Shown here: in pieces, positions 26,714 to 35,495 of the stretch
Layout of the letters: every line of letters starts with the position of its first letter
Position numbering within the stretch: position 1 is the stretch's first letter
NCBI RefSeq assembly: GCF_000613125.1
Contig: NZ_HG964497.1
Coordinates: 1,498,011-1,562,010, forward strand
Length of the DNA stretch: 64,000 nt
From: Bacillus sp. EB01
GTDB lineage: Bacteria > Bacillota > Bacilli > Bacillales > Cytobacillaceae
Direction: 5' to 3'
Position numbers and translations under genes: made by a program
Notes under the pieces: model-generated
The model's input: the letters and a program-made list of their open reading frames with translations, nothing else
The model's database searches: none
What the model was told of the DNA's origin: nothing

Positions 26714-27064
26714 AAGAACACGGCCTGACCGTGCAAGCTATAGATGTCCAATATGATATGGCAAATCAACTAGATCAAGAGTTTGCGATTATAGGAAATG
26801 CCTCGCTGTCAGATACTATAATTATGGATTTAGTGAGTTAGAAAAGGAATTTTTTGCAGTAAAGATCTACCCAATAAAGATTCCACTAGCATCAAAGATG
26901 TCTGGACCCTCTATTTCAGTAGAACTGATTTTGCGGAGTTATTCAATACTTTGAAGGTAAAAGGCGAAACCCTGCTGGTGGGTACCGGCTTCATTCCAAG
27001 TGAGCTGTATCAGGATTCACAAGGAAACCTCGCCGTCGTAAGTCAAGCCTCTTGGGAAGAATAA
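26697..27064 (+). pseudogene. Frameshifted C-terminal domain of the preceding gene
   Basis: Three frame changes connect QSYMKEHGLTVQAIDVQYD, then GFSELEKEFFAVKIYP, then STSIKDVWTLYFSRTDFAEL up to SQASWEE and TAA at 27062-27064. Each is repaired by adding one base: in the T run at 26698-26700, after GAT near 26815, and in the A run near 26876. All three being one-base losses within 180 bp could mean a decaying gene or sequencing deletions in short homopolymers. The restored domain is not recognised. Confidence 0.6.
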
Positions 27065-27145
27065 AATCATAGGAAAGTAATCAGGCGGTCATGAAAGGGG
27101 CCGCCTTAAAATTACCCACGGTCTTCTCCGCCACCTACAACCCAA

Positions 27146-27194
27146 TGAAACAAAATCTCGTGAAACAAGGAAAGTCAGAAGTGACAGGCATCTA
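27146..27194. repeat. Diverged copy of the GTGACAGGCATCT element
   Basis: TGAAACAAAATCTCGTGAAACAAGGAAAG then GTGACAGGCATCT resembles the element at 2490. It lies just before the terminator of the small minus-strand gene. Confidence 0.5.
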
Positions 27195-27199
27195 AACAA

Positions 27200-27248
27200 A
27201 AAAAACCGATTAATGAAATATCTCATTCATTAATCGGGTTAAAAAAAG
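27200..27248 (-). terminator. Terminator of the 31-residue minus-strand gene
   Basis: ACCGATTAATGA pairs with TCATTAATCGGGT; on the minus strand the stem is followed by TTTTTTTT, on the plus strand it is not. Confidence 0.8.
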
Positions 27249-27249
27249 G

Positions 27250-27345
27250 TTAGCTAGGGCGTTTTTTACCACACCTTACGCATTGGTCCGTATAGTAGCT
27301 GTACTTGTGATTCCGACGAAGGAAACAAATAATGGATTTAAACAT
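27250..27345 (-). CDS. 31-residue zinc-binding-like protein
   Basis: The minus strand encodes MFKSIICFLRRNHKYSYYTD followed by QCVRCGKKRPS and TAA. It resembles the tiny DUF1660-type proteins of phages and Bacilli, which begin with a basic helix and contain a CxxCG pair. AGGGAG lies nine bases before the ATG at 27345, and a terminator directly follows, which argues that it is real despite its size. Confidence 0.6.
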   Translation of the reverse strand: MFKSIICFLRRNHKYSYYTDQCVRCGKKRPS

Positions 27346-27423
27346 TTAGATGAACTCCCTGTTGAATATTACCCGGCAGTCCAGCCATCTTAGTATATAC
27401 CTTAGATCTGCGACTTTGCGCCC

Positions 27424-27558
27424 CTATTTTTCAATAGGTTTGCCTTTATCAAGTTGATAGGTCAATTGTACTATATTATTTATCCTCCAAAAAGGAATCC
27501 ACATCGGTAAAGTCTGCCAAGATTCAATATACTCTAGTAAAAATATTTTTTCTTTAAT
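27424..27558 (-). pseudogene. Short gene remnant
   Basis: A 44-codon open frame without start codon (ending LTYQLDKGKPIEK, with ESWQTLPMWIPFWRINN before it) is preceded in frame by TGA. Composition is protein-like; no family is recognised. It lies upstream of the 31-residue gene on the same strand. Confidence 0.35.
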
Positions 27559-27603
27559 TCAATGAGAAATAAACTTTGTTGCCAAGTTGGCTTCTGGAGA
27601 GGC

Positions 27604-27627
27604 TGATTAATCCAATAGAGCCAGTCT
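27604..27627. repeat. Single inverted fragment of the 52-bp repeat
   Basis: On the minus strand AGACTGGCTCTATTGGATTA and the next bases match exactly 23 bp of the array at 1755-1777. It shows that unit fragments occur outside the array. Confidence 0.75.
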
Positions 27628-27716
27628 AAAAAAATTTATCAGCATTCAGAAGATACGAAAATACACTGCATTCAGCAAAACAATAAATTCAACATAGTCT
27701 ACTAACACAGACTTAA

Positions 27717-27746
27717 ATAAAAAAACAGCCCGGCAACTCTGCCGGA
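27717..27746 (-). terminator. Terminator of the acetate-transporter-like gene
   Basis: CCGGCA/TGCCGG stem (27730-27745) followed on the minus strand by TGTTTTTTT. Confidence 0.85.
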
Positions 27747-27763
27747 CCATTTAGCTACCAAAC

Positions 27764-28381
27764 TTATTTTTTAAAAACCCCAAACGGCTTCCCAATCGGC
27801 AGGAAGACTCGTCCAAAGTGTGTGTTCAGTACGATGGCTGCTGATCCGTAGAACGATAGCAGCGCAATCAGCATTTCTGATACTGCTGCGATCATGTGGG
27901 TGGCTTCATACATGATGCCGAACGAACTTAGAGTTAAACCGATAAACAGGAAGTCGATCATGACAAAGATGGAAAACAGAACTTTATGAGTTTCCGCAGC
28001 GCCGATCGTCATAAAGATGCTGAAGATTAAATAGCCGAGAAATGCGAAGCCAAGCTGCTTCGGATCAGCATTAGCAGCAAGCTTTTCGCCGAATGCTCCC
28101 AGCTGGATCAGCCAGGTCATGCCGACGCCGAACCAGAAGAGTCCAAATGCGCCAAACGCCGTTGTCCCGAAAATGTTATTATGCTTAGAATCCTGTACAG
28201 CCGCGAACAGCTGTGCAATGCCCCCGAGAAAGAAAGCCCATGGCAGGATTAAGGAAAGCCCTTCAGTTAAGCCTAATTTTTGTGATGATGCCACAAACGT
28301 GACCATTCCGAGTCCGAATAGGCCAAGCGCAGATGGATCTGCCGCTGTGATTTTTACTTGTGTTGATTTCTGAGTATCCAT
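27764..28381 (-). CDS. GPR1/FUN34/YaaH-family acetate or succinate transporter
   Basis: The 205-residue protein has six membrane helices and the family signature near the N-terminus, here DPSALGLFGLGMVTF (usual form NPAPLGLMGFG). Members such as SatP carry acetate or succinate with protons. FWFGVGMTWL and the following helices fit the family. Start ATG 28381 has TAGGAGGA upstream. It is a single-gene unit with its own terminator. Confidence 0.87.
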   Translation of the reverse strand: MDTQKSTQVKITAADPSALGLFGLGMVTFVASSQKLGLTEGLSLILPWAFFLGGIAQLFAAVQDSKHNNIFGTTAFGAFGLFWFGVGMTWLIQLGAFGEKLAANADPKQLGFAFLGYLIFSIFMTIGAAETHKVLFSIFVMIDFLFIGLTLSSFGIMYEATHMIAAVSEMLIALLSFYGSAAIVLNTHFGRVFLPIGKPFGVFKK

Positions 28382-28475
28382 GAGTTCCTCCTAAAAAATT
28401 CATACTTACTAAAGGTATAGAAGTTTAGGAGAGGAGTCAATGGAATTCAGGTGGCAAAATTGTGAAATCGCTAAC

Positions 28476-28515
28476 GAAAGGGGACGGTTCCGACAAACCG
28501 GAACCGTCCCTCCTT
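28476..28515. terminator. GGGACGGTTCC hairpin
   Basis: GGGACGGTTCCG (28481-28492) pairs perfectly with CGGAACCGTCCC (28499-28510). It lies directly downstream of the minus-strand lipoprotein gene and belongs to the dispersed GGGACGGTTC hairpin family. Confidence 0.85.
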
Positions 28516-28529
28516 GTTCATTAAATTCT

Positions 28530-29291
28530 TTAACTCTCTAAATCCATCTCTATCACATTATCAGTGACCTCTGCCGGAATGGAGAAATCCTTGACCGAGT
28601 TGATATTTTTGTAGTCTGCATCTGCTTTTATGCTGATTTGCGTTGTCTGGCCGTCCATAACGATTTCCAGGTCAGCCTCGGTCAACACATTTTTCAAGTT
28701 ATAGTCTTTATCGATTGTGTAGGAATAATTGAACTTGTTTACCTTTGATACCTTGATGGATTGATTTTGCAATTCCTCCGTCAGTACGCTCGTGACAAGT
28801 TCCTTTTCTTTGTCGGAAGAATTTTCGTCAAGCTTGACGTCCAGGACATAGCCGCCGTCTTTTTGTTCAAAAGAAAAGAGCTCACTAAACTCGTTTATTT
28901 TTTCAAGGTCTTTCTTAATTGAATCTCCGCTGGCCATTTCCTCAAACTCGGGGATACTGCCAGTCGGAGCCTGGATCCAGCCTTCTTCCCCAGGCATCTT
29001 CATATAGGCTGATTCCTTATCTATGTATAACTCGATTTCCCCTTCAATCATACTCATTTTCATATGCGTTATAAAAGGGTCATCCTTGTAAACCAAGGCA
29101 ATATCTGTCGTTGAACTGATGTCCTGTCCATTGGAGCTAATCTTAAATTCCGTCTTCATATCGGTTTCAAAGCTGTTCAACGACTTTTTGACTGCCCCCG
29201 AAACGACTTCTTCCTTGGTCACCTTCGTACCGCAACCGCTAATGATAAGCATAAGAATCAGACTAGCTATCACAACCGTAATTTTTTTCAT
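28530..29291 (-). CDS. Lipoprotein, DUF6612-like
   Basis: The 253-residue product has a lipoprotein signal with lipobox ISGC (Cys20). The mature part is a beta-rich fold (SLNSFETDMKTEFKISSNG, YIDKESAYMKMPGEEGWIQ, FNYSYTIDKDYNLKNV) like the LppX/LolA-type proteins grouped as DUF6612, which have a hydrophobic cavity. It would sit on the outer face of the membrane. GGAGGAG precedes ATG 29291. Ligand unknown. Confidence 0.75.
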   Translation of the reverse strand: MKKITVVIASLILMLIISGCGTKVTKEEVVSGAVKKSLNSFETDMKTEFKISSNGQDISSTTDIALVYKDDPFITHMKMSMIEGEIELYIDKESAYMKMPGEEGWIQAPTGSIPEFEEMASGDSIKKDLEKINEFSELFSFEQKDGGYVLDVKLDENSSDKEKELVTSVLTEELQNQSIKVSKVNKFNYSYTIDKDYNLKNVLTEADLEIVMDGQTTQISIKADADYKNINSVKDFSIPAEVTDNVIEMDLES

Positions 29292-29446
29292 TTTCTCCTC
29301 CTTGATTACGCCTTGCTTCCATCTTACCAGTTAATGGATATCAATATCACAAAAAATTTTGCATTTTTCAAAAAAAGAACAGGAATGTGTTTCATATCAT
29401 CCTGTAAAAACAAGCCGGGGCCTGTACCTAAAAAAGTGGTATAACG

Positions 29447-29477
29447 TAAAAAATCCCCAACCAAAGGGGATTTTTTT
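29447..29477. terminator. Bidirectional terminator
   Basis: AAAAAATCCCC/GGGGATTTTTTT with a 7-base loop; serves the minus-strand gene ending at 29479 and any transcript from the left. Confidence 0.9.
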
Positions 29478-29478
29478 A

Positions 29479-30570
29479 CTATTCGTGCCTCAACAGTCTG
29501 TTGATCTGGTTTATGTCGAACTTTCGATACCCTTGCGACCTGCCCCAGCTAACCATATGATCATAGTCAGGATCATTGGGGTCAGAGGTAATTCTCAGAT
29601 ACTCGGCATAGCCGCCTTCCCCGCCGACATCCTCCGGCGGTGTGTTTCCCTCACCAGCCAGGCAAACTGGATGCGCCTTATCATACTCCTCAATCACCGC
29701 TTCCACCTCAATGTCATGCCGCCAATCATCACCAAAGTCATACACATACTGCAACAGCTTGCAGTCCGGGAGATACTCAGCCAACCTGGTGGCATCTTCC
29801 AGATGGGCTACCAACCCTTCAACTGGATGCGATAAAATCAACTCGGGACCCGCAACATGAAGAAACGGCTTTTCATCCGCACTTTTATATAGATAGAACT
29901 CATGTAAATGGGAATCTTCCCATCCAAAAGCCGTCTGGATAATAGTATGAAGATCAGCAAATGTCCGGTTCAGCGGCACGATCACCCTCCGCCACACCTT
30001 ATGCTGCTCATCCATAAACGAAAGCGAAATTTTCAGCTGTACAGCAGGCATACCAATCACAGGCCCACCCGAAAACTCCTCAAGATCCCGGTACATCACC
30101 TCATTCGGGTAGAGATAACTGTTTTTTCCATCCCCGACAAGAATACGGTTTATCCTTTTTCCCAAGGCCAACTGGAACATCTCATTTTCTAAAACCTCAT
30201 CGCTAAAATACTCAATTTCCATGCACTGCCGGTTTAAACGTGCAACAAGCTTCCGGTCACTTGTTTTTGAAAAAACAACCTTGCCCATCGCTTCCAAATA
30301 AGCATCTATAACCTCTTTTTTAATCCCCTCAGACGTTAACGCTTCCCGGATACCCTGTACAGCAAGCTCGTCCAGCTTCTTAAAATCCTTCGCTTTCAAA
30401 CCATACAATACAACCACAAAACGGCTGCTGTCATTCACCAGGACAACCGCCTGCCTCCGATTCATCGTCAGCAAATTCGCATGCCACGAGAACAAAGGCT
30501 TTTCCTCAGTCCCATCATCAAGCACAACATCCAGCTTACCCAACAGCTTCTTCGTACAATGTAGTTTCAT
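29479..30570 (-). CDS. DUF6933 plus pRiA4b ORF-3-like protein
   Basis: The 363-residue protein joins two parts. Residues 1-165 (KLHCTKKLLGKLDVVL, then RRQAVVLVNDSSRFVVVLYG) match the DUF6933 type. Residues about 175-355 match the plasmid pRiA4b ORF-3 family (VWRRVIVPLNRTFADLHTII near 195, WEDSHLHEFYL, QYVYDFGDDWRHDIEVE near 270, CLAGEGNTPPEDVGG near 297). The biochemical role of both is unknown; the ORF-3 family is often seen near mobile elements. It is cytoplasmic. ATG 30570 has GGGAG upstream. Confidence 0.85.
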   Translation of the reverse strand: MKLHCTKKLLGKLDVVLDDGTEEKPLFSWHANLLTMNRRQAVVLVNDSSRFVVVLYGLKAKDFKKLDELAVQGIREALTSEGIKKEVIDAYLEAMGKVVFSKTSDRKLVARLNRQCMEIEYFSDEVLENEMFQLALGKRINRILVGDGKNSYLYPNEVMYRDLEEFSGGPVIGMPAVQLKISLSFMDEQHKVWRRVIVPLNRTFADLHTIIQTAFGWEDSHLHEFYLYKSADEKPFLHVAGPELILSHPVEGLVAHLEDATRLAEYLPDCKLLQYVYDFGDDWRHDIEVEAVIEEYDKAHPVCLAGEGNTPPEDVGGEGGYAEYLRITSDPNDPDYDHMVSWGRSQGYRKFDINQINRLLRHE

Positions 30571-30598
30571 TTAAAAACTCCCAATTTCTGACCGTTTA

Positions 30599-30870
30599 TA
30601 TACTAAAATCTTACCATTAATAAAAAAACAAATCATCCTATACACAAACCAGAACCCTTTTATCATCGAACATAACATTTAACCATCGCAAAATTACAAA
30701 TTTATCCATTAATTCAGTGTACCAGAACCAATTGGAAGTATTTTACCATTAGTTCTTTGTTCTCGAAAAATAATTCAGCGATTTTTTATTTAATTCAGCG
30801 GTTTTTATCATTAATTCAGCGATTTTGAAATTAATTCTTAAAGTGCGGAATATTCAAAATATTCCCCTTA
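30599..30870. repeat. ~270-bp non-coding repeat, left copy
   Basis: It begins TATACTAAAATCTTA, continues with an A-rich segment, has the block GAACCAATTGGAAG, then CTCGAAAAATAATTC followed by several AATTCAGCGATTTT modules about 20 bp apart, and ends TTAAAGTGCGGAATATT. The same order and orientation occurs at 35696-35970. The two copies flank the glycan cassette. Confidence 0.85.
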
Positions 30871-30956
30871 CCTTCTAATCCCTAAGTACCGAATTAATAT
30901 AAAAAAATACCTGTAGATAAGACTCTGTTTTTCAAGCGCCCTAACTACAAGTATTT

Positions 30957-31484
30957 TTATAAGTGGTTCTTCATTTTCAAGTAAATCTTGTCTTCCTTTT
31001 TCAGTTTTTCATATATCTCTTTATTTCTATACTTTAAAATTTTTGCTGGATTCCCTCCTACTACCGCACAAGGAGGAACGTTTTTAGTTACGACTGCTCC
31101 CATTCCGATAACCGCACCTTCTCCAATTGTAACACCTGGTACAATTAAGACATTGGAACCAATCCAAACGTTTGATTCTATCACAACCGGCTTATATATA
31201 TATTTGGTATCATATGGTATTGAAAGAAGATCCTCGCTATCATAATTATGGTTTCTGGTCATAATTTCACAATTATGAGCGATTATTGTTCCACTTCCAA
31301 TCGTAATACCACCATACCCCAGAAATTGATTATCAGGCCCAATATAAACATGATCATCAATAGAAATGTCACCTGGGCTAAGAAATTTATTACTTCTGTG
31401 GATTTCCACATTCTCGCCTAAATGCTTGAAATTCACCTTTTTATCTTTCTTACCTGTTAGTCTCTTTATTATTTTAATTATCAT
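30957..31484 (-). CDS. Hexapeptide-repeat O-acyltransferase
   Basis: The 175-residue protein is a left-handed beta-helix acetyltransferase of the maltose/galactoside acetyltransferase type. Hexapeptide repeats run from about residue 35 to 150 (ISIDDHVYIGPD, ITIGSGTIIAHN, VIESNVWIGSNVLIVPGVTIGEGAVIGMG) and the catalytic histidine is in NHNYD (about residue 78). AVVGGNPAKILKYR ends the fold. It would acetylate a sugar of the surface glycan made by the upstream genes. It is separated from the flippase gene by a GC-rich repeat element. GGGAG precedes ATG 31484. Confidence 0.88.
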   Translation of the reverse strand: MIIKIIKRLTGKKDKKVNFKHLGENVEIHRSNKFLSPGDISIDDHVYIGPDNQFLGYGGITIGSGTIIAHNCEIMTRNHNYDSEDLLSIPYDTKYIYKPVVIESNVWIGSNVLIVPGVTIGEGAVIGMGAVVTKNVPPCAVVGGNPAKILKYRNKEIYEKLKKEDKIYLKMKNHL

Positions 31485-31556
31485 AGTAGCAAGGCTCCCT
31501 ATTTACTTAGAGAATAATTCTAGAAGGTGTTAAATCAACAATGTATTATTAAGCAA

Positions 31557-31811
31557 GTTGATTGTAGCGGAGGATGCGAGACTCCTGCGGGAATAGCTGG
31601 CCAGGGGAGACCCCACAGGCGCTCGCGCCGAGGAGTAAGAAAAGCGAAGCGACTGCCCAGCTCCGACAAGCGCTGGAGGGCCTGAAGCAGAAGTCGTTCT
31701 TTGACTTCAGCTGAAGGACCGAAGCGACTCGAGGAGCTAGGAGCTGCAGCTAGACAAGCTCCCATACCGCCCGCGGAAAGCGAATTGCCTGAAGCGAAAA
31801 TCCAGCATTCT
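31557..31811. repeat. GC-rich intergenic element with central insertion
   Basis: The ends carry the same modules as the element at 5640 but in opposite orientation: GTTGATTGTAGCGGAGG, GAGACTCCTGCGGGAA, GGAGACCCCACAGG and, after about 110 bp of extra sequence, CCGCCCGCGGAAAGCGAA and GCCTGAAGCG. The extra segment has GAAGTCGTTCTTTGACTTC hairpin-like sequence and GGAGCTAGGAGCTGCAGC. It interrupts the glycan operon between flippase and acetyltransferase. Confidence 0.75.
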
Positions 31812-31854
31812 CCTTTTGTTGGGTATGTTAATAAATCACATTTAACAATGCCTT

Positions 31855-33378
31855 TTAATTTTGCCGCAATCTATTCTTCATACCTATTAAAAGATTGACC
31901 AAAACTTTGAATTCTTCTTTTTTTCTAAAATATAAAAACAAGACTAGATTGGAAACAATTAAACACACCATCACTTGATATAAAAATGAGAACAGCGTCC
32001 CATTTTGATAAATAGAGCACAAGAAATGAATGATGACTCCGCTGAGTGCCATGACCAATATAAACAAGAAATACTTATAAAAATATTCTTTAGAGGAGCG
32101 TTTAAAGCTTTCTCTAAAAATAATCATCGGGTCATACCAAAAGAAAGTGGCTAATCTGCTTATAATGGTTCCGAATAGAACTCCTGCTACTCCTAAATAC
32201 TTTGCCAGGATAATAGAAACCACAATATTAATGATGGCTGCATAGATCGGCCTGTATTTCCCTAGTTGATACAGCCCTGCCCCATCTCTAAAAATAACAT
32301 TGACATTGTGCATTCCATTAATGAAAAAATTCAACACAATAGCGAAAAGAGCAAGTTTATCTAAAAGATACTCTTCACCTATCCAAAGTGTTATGAAGGG
32401 GTCAGTTAACTGCCACAAGGATACTAATGATACACCATAAAGCCAAAAGGCTACTAAAAGCACCGTATTGAAAATACTGTATTTTTTTTCTTGTGTTTCG
32501 TTAACATTTAAGTCACCTACACTGGCAGTAAGTGAATTAAATATTTGATTCATAATCCTGTTAAGAGAGGTCGTTATCATTAGGTAATTAGAGTAAAGCC
32601 CCACATACGAAATGCCGATAAAGGCAGATATAACTATAGAATCTGTACCATTAATGACTGTTGAAGCAATTCTATATAAAAAAGCAGAATACGTATTTTT
32701 GAATATAGTCTTTTTCTCATCACCGTCTAATTCCTCATCGATAGGTTCCTTCAAGAAAGGATATAACTTATCCACCTTTTTAGAAATATATAGATTTTGC
32801 AACACTGTACTTAATATCGATATAACTGTATATAAAATAAAGTTCTCAAATACTAAAAGCGTTAATATTTGTACGATACTAGTGACAAGAGTAAAAAATG
32901 TTGTGATTGAAGAAACTATATAATTCTTTTGATCAGCTACCAAAAAGATTCTTTTATAAACCAGAAGATAGGATACAACAGAGTTCAATACAAAGAGAAT
33001 ATAAATGGTATTTAAATAAGGAATCGAATCAGAGTCTTTAATGATATACGGCAAAAAAGGTAAAATGACTAAGCCTATAATTAAAACACTTGCAGAAACC
33101 TTTCTGAAAAACCTTTTATAAAAAGTCATCAGGATTTTTAGCTTTACTTCGTCATTCTCTTTAATAGGTTTATAGAGACTAAAAGTCATAGCTCCGATTA
33201 TGCCTAGGTCTGCAAGTGATAATATCGTTATTATATTTGTAAAAAGTCCATTTATCCCTAAATACTCAACACCTAATGTGGTTAAAAAGACTGTTCTTAC
33301 AGCAAAATTTAAAAGAAGAAATATAATTTGATTAAGCAGCCCAAACGCAATATTTTTCACTGAATTTTTTGTTCTCAT
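31855..33378 (-). CDS. Oligosaccharide flippase (Wzx-like, MOP superfamily)
   Basis: The 507-residue membrane protein has about twelve to fourteen hydrophobic segments and the N-terminal FGLLNQIIFLLLNFAVRTVF typical of polysaccharide-export flippases. It would move a lipid-linked oligosaccharide across the membrane. The genes for glycosyl and pyruvyl transfer lie just upstream in the same direction with an 18-bp gap. AT-rich codon use matches its neighbours and differs from the flanking genes, suggesting acquisition. Confidence 0.87.
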   Translation of the reverse strand: MRTKNSVKNIAFGLLNQIIFLLLNFAVRTVFLTTLGVEYLGINGLFTNIITILSLADLGIIGAMTFSLYKPIKENDEVKLKILMTFYKRFFRKVSASVLIIGLVILPFLPYIIKDSDSIPYLNTIYILFVLNSVVSYLLVYKRIFLVADQKNYIVSSITTFFTLVTSIVQILTLLVFENFILYTVISILSTVLQNLYISKKVDKLYPFLKEPIDEELDGDEKKTIFKNTYSAFLYRIASTVINGTDSIVISAFIGISYVGLYSNYLMITTSLNRIMNQIFNSLTASVGDLNVNETQEKKYSIFNTVLLVAFWLYGVSLVSLWQLTDPFITLWIGEEYLLDKLALFAIVLNFFINGMHNVNVIFRDGAGLYQLGKYRPIYAAIINIVVSIILAKYLGVAGVLFGTIISRLATFFWYDPMIIFRESFKRSSKEYFYKYFLFILVMALSGVIIHFLCSIYQNGTLFSFLYQVMVCLIVSNLVLFLYFRKKEEFKVLVNLLIGMKNRLRQN

Positions 33379-33396
33379 TTTTAAAAAATTCCTATC

Positions 33397-34482
33397 TTAT
33401 TCTCTGAGTAATAGTTTATCTAATTCCTTAAATTGTTTTTTCGACTCCTCCATATAATCATCGATACTGTCTGGTAAGTTAATAGTCGAATTCAGTTTTT
33501 CAATATCAAACTTTTTCAACTCATTAAGTTTTATAATCTCACCCTGGAATCCCATATCGTCCAGAACAGTAAGCATTTTATCGCTGTATATTATCGGAAA
33601 TACATTTTTCTTTAATCTAATCCCCAGGATCATCGCATGGAAACGGGTAGCAACGATGGTTTCCATATCACTTAACAGTTCAATAGCCTCATTCAGGTCC
33701 CCGTTATACAAATAAGAATTCACCGACTTCCTGGCATCCGAATCCAATAAACGCAACACTTCATTTAAAGCCGTTTCATCCCCTTCTTTTTTACAGAAAG
33801 AGAATAGCGTTACCTTTTTTCCTTGGGAAACAAGATAATCGACCATTTTTTTGATCGTATCAAGATAGTCCTTTTTATACTCTTTAAGGCCATCTCTTTC
33901 ACTCAAATCAATAAGGGATATACCTACTTTCCCCTTATCATTCATCGCAGACGTATCAACGTCCAGGTTAAAAACAACATCGGGTGCATATCTGACATGA
34001 TTCAATTCTTTAAATAGGTTGTAAGATTTCATATCCCGAAAACAAATATCCGTATAATGTGAAAAAGCCTTTTTATAGGCCATATAAAATTCTTGATCAG
34101 TCCAAGGCCCAAAATTACTTCCTATTAAGAAATTTGGTTTGTTTTTCAAAAGTAAATGCTTGTGTTTTGCCCATTTTGATTTCCAGCTATCATTTTGTAT
34201 AAATAAGGATCCCCCTATATAAACGTGGGCATCCATAAGTCTATTTGTAATTCTCCTTATTAAAGAAAAATTATTTACCTTATAAGAGACTTTATCGATC
34301 AGAGAATAAATCTTGTTTTGACTAATATAAGTGAGATTCTTTATTTCTTTAAAATTATCTTTGTATCTTGGGCTGCCATGCATATAAAAATTTACATCTT
34401 TATAGCGGTCGCAAAGGATTTTTATAAACAAATCATCCCCCAAGTTGCTATTTAAATAGGCTGTAATCATTACTTTTTTCAT
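33397..34482 (-). CDS. Polysaccharide pyruvyl transferase family protein
   Basis: The 361-residue protein matches the CsaB/WcaK family, which adds ketal pyruvate to glycans from phosphoenolpyruvate. Signs are the N-terminal TAYLNSNLGDDLFIKILCDRY, IGSNFGPWTDQEFYMAYKKAF near 145, CFRDMKSYNLFKEL, the VGISLIDLSER block near 195 and ATRFHAMILGIRLKKNVFPI near 280 (conserved RxH). Its ATG overlaps the stop of the glycosyltransferase gene (ATGA), so the two are coupled. Confidence 0.88.
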   Translation of the reverse strand: MKKVMITAYLNSNLGDDLFIKILCDRYKDVNFYMHGSPRYKDNFKEIKNLTYISQNKIYSLIDKVSYKVNNFSLIRRITNRLMDAHVYIGGSLFIQNDSWKSKWAKHKHLLLKNKPNFLIGSNFGPWTDQEFYMAYKKAFSHYTDICFRDMKSYNLFKELNHVRYAPDVVFNLDVDTSAMNDKGKVGISLIDLSERDGLKEYKKDYLDTIKKMVDYLVSQGKKVTLFSFCKKEGDETALNEVLRLLDSDARKSVNSYLYNGDLNEAIELLSDMETIVATRFHAMILGIRLKKNVFPIIYSDKMLTVLDDMGFQGEIIKLNELKKFDIEKLNSTINLPDSIDDYMEESKKQFKELDKLLLRE

Positions 34483-35495
34483 TGAGTCACCACTGAGTTG
34501 ATTTTTTTCTTTAAGTTCAGTAATTGCAAAGTCAATGAAACAAAATTACTCTGCAATAAAAAAATAAATAGTTTATATTTGAGGTTTAATTTAGCTAGTT
34601 TTAAAGAATCGTTAAATTGCTTTGTGTTAACGATATTTTTAATGGTACGTCTCTTTTCTTCCTTAGCCATCTTATCGTTTAGAAGAAACGATATCATTGC
34701 GTCTGTAATAGCCTTAATATATTTGCTTTCCAGAATAATTTTATTCCTGCTTTGATAAACTCCGTATTTGGCCATAAACTTTCGTAATTCCTGATAAATA
34801 AATTCTTGAGCTTCCAGTCTCTTGCTATTATATTTCAATGTCAAAGATTGATTGTTGACCCGATAATATGAATAGAAAGACTGGTCAATAAGAGATATAG
34901 AATCAATCGTTTCCATATACTTCAGATTAAATAATAAATCTTCTCCCAGTGAAAAATCCTTAGGGAACAGGATATTGTTATCTACTATGATTTTTTTTAC
35001 ATACATTTTATTGCATGGCGAATTTAATAATCCTTTTTTTTCGAAAAATTCACCGAAAAGGTTGAAAAACTCACTTTTATCAATACATCCACCGTGTCCT
35101 ATACGAATCTCTTCAATTAAGTTATCGTCAAGATCCATAATCTTATACCCAGAGATCGCCAATTCACTTTGGTCATATTGAATCTCCGCAACTAATGCTT
35201 CAGTCATGTCATTACTTATAGAATCGTCACAATCAACAAATTGAATATACTCTCCGCTGGATACACTAATCCCAAAATTCCTAGTGTCACTAACTCCAGA
35301 GTTTGGCCGATCAAAAACTCTTATTCTTTTGTCCATTTTCTGATAGCTCTCACAAATAGTGATACTATTATCAGTTGAGCCGTCATTAATTAAGATAATC
35401 TCTATATCGTCATACGTTTGGTTCATAACCGATTCTATGCATTTGGCTAAAAATAACTCGCCATTGTAAATTGGTATAATGATACTAACCGTCAT
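34479..35495 (-). CDS. Family 2 glycosyltransferase
   Basis: A GT-A enzyme of about 338 residues. The N-terminal VSIIIPIYNGELFLAKCIESV, ILINDGSTDNS (nucleotide-sugar binding) and QFVDCDDSIS (DxD metal motif) are clear; the C-terminal part has hydrophobic stretches. The open frame reaches TTG 35516, but AGGGGA precedes ATG 35495, whose product starts MTVSIIIPIYNG as usual for the family. It is the first gene of the glycan cassette; donor and acceptor sugars are unknown. Confidence 0.9.
   Translation of the reverse strand: MTVSIIIPIYNGELFLAKCIESVMNQTYDDIEIILINDGSTDNSITICESYQKMDKRIRVFDRPNSGVSDTRNFGISVSSGEYIQFVDCDDSISNDMTEALVAEIQYDQSELAISGYKIMDLDDNLIEEIRIGHGGCIDKSEFFNLFGEFFEKKGLLNSPCNKMYVKKIIVDNNILFPKDFSLGEDLLFNLKYMETIDSISLIDQSFYSYYRVNNQSLTLKYNSKRLEAQEFIYQELRKFMAKYGVYQSRNKIILESKYIKAITDAMISFLLNDKMAKEEKRRTIKNIVNTKQFNDSLKLAKLNLKYKLFIFLLQSNFVSLTLQLLNLKKKINSVVTQ

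Noticed and set aside
27241-27393. Plus-strand frame ending in PVEYYPAVQPS
   Set aside because: It begins in a terminator hairpin without a start codon and is antisense to the better supported 31-residue gene.
31535-31765. 76-codon minus-strand frame
   Set aside because: It lies wholly within the GC-rich repeat element.
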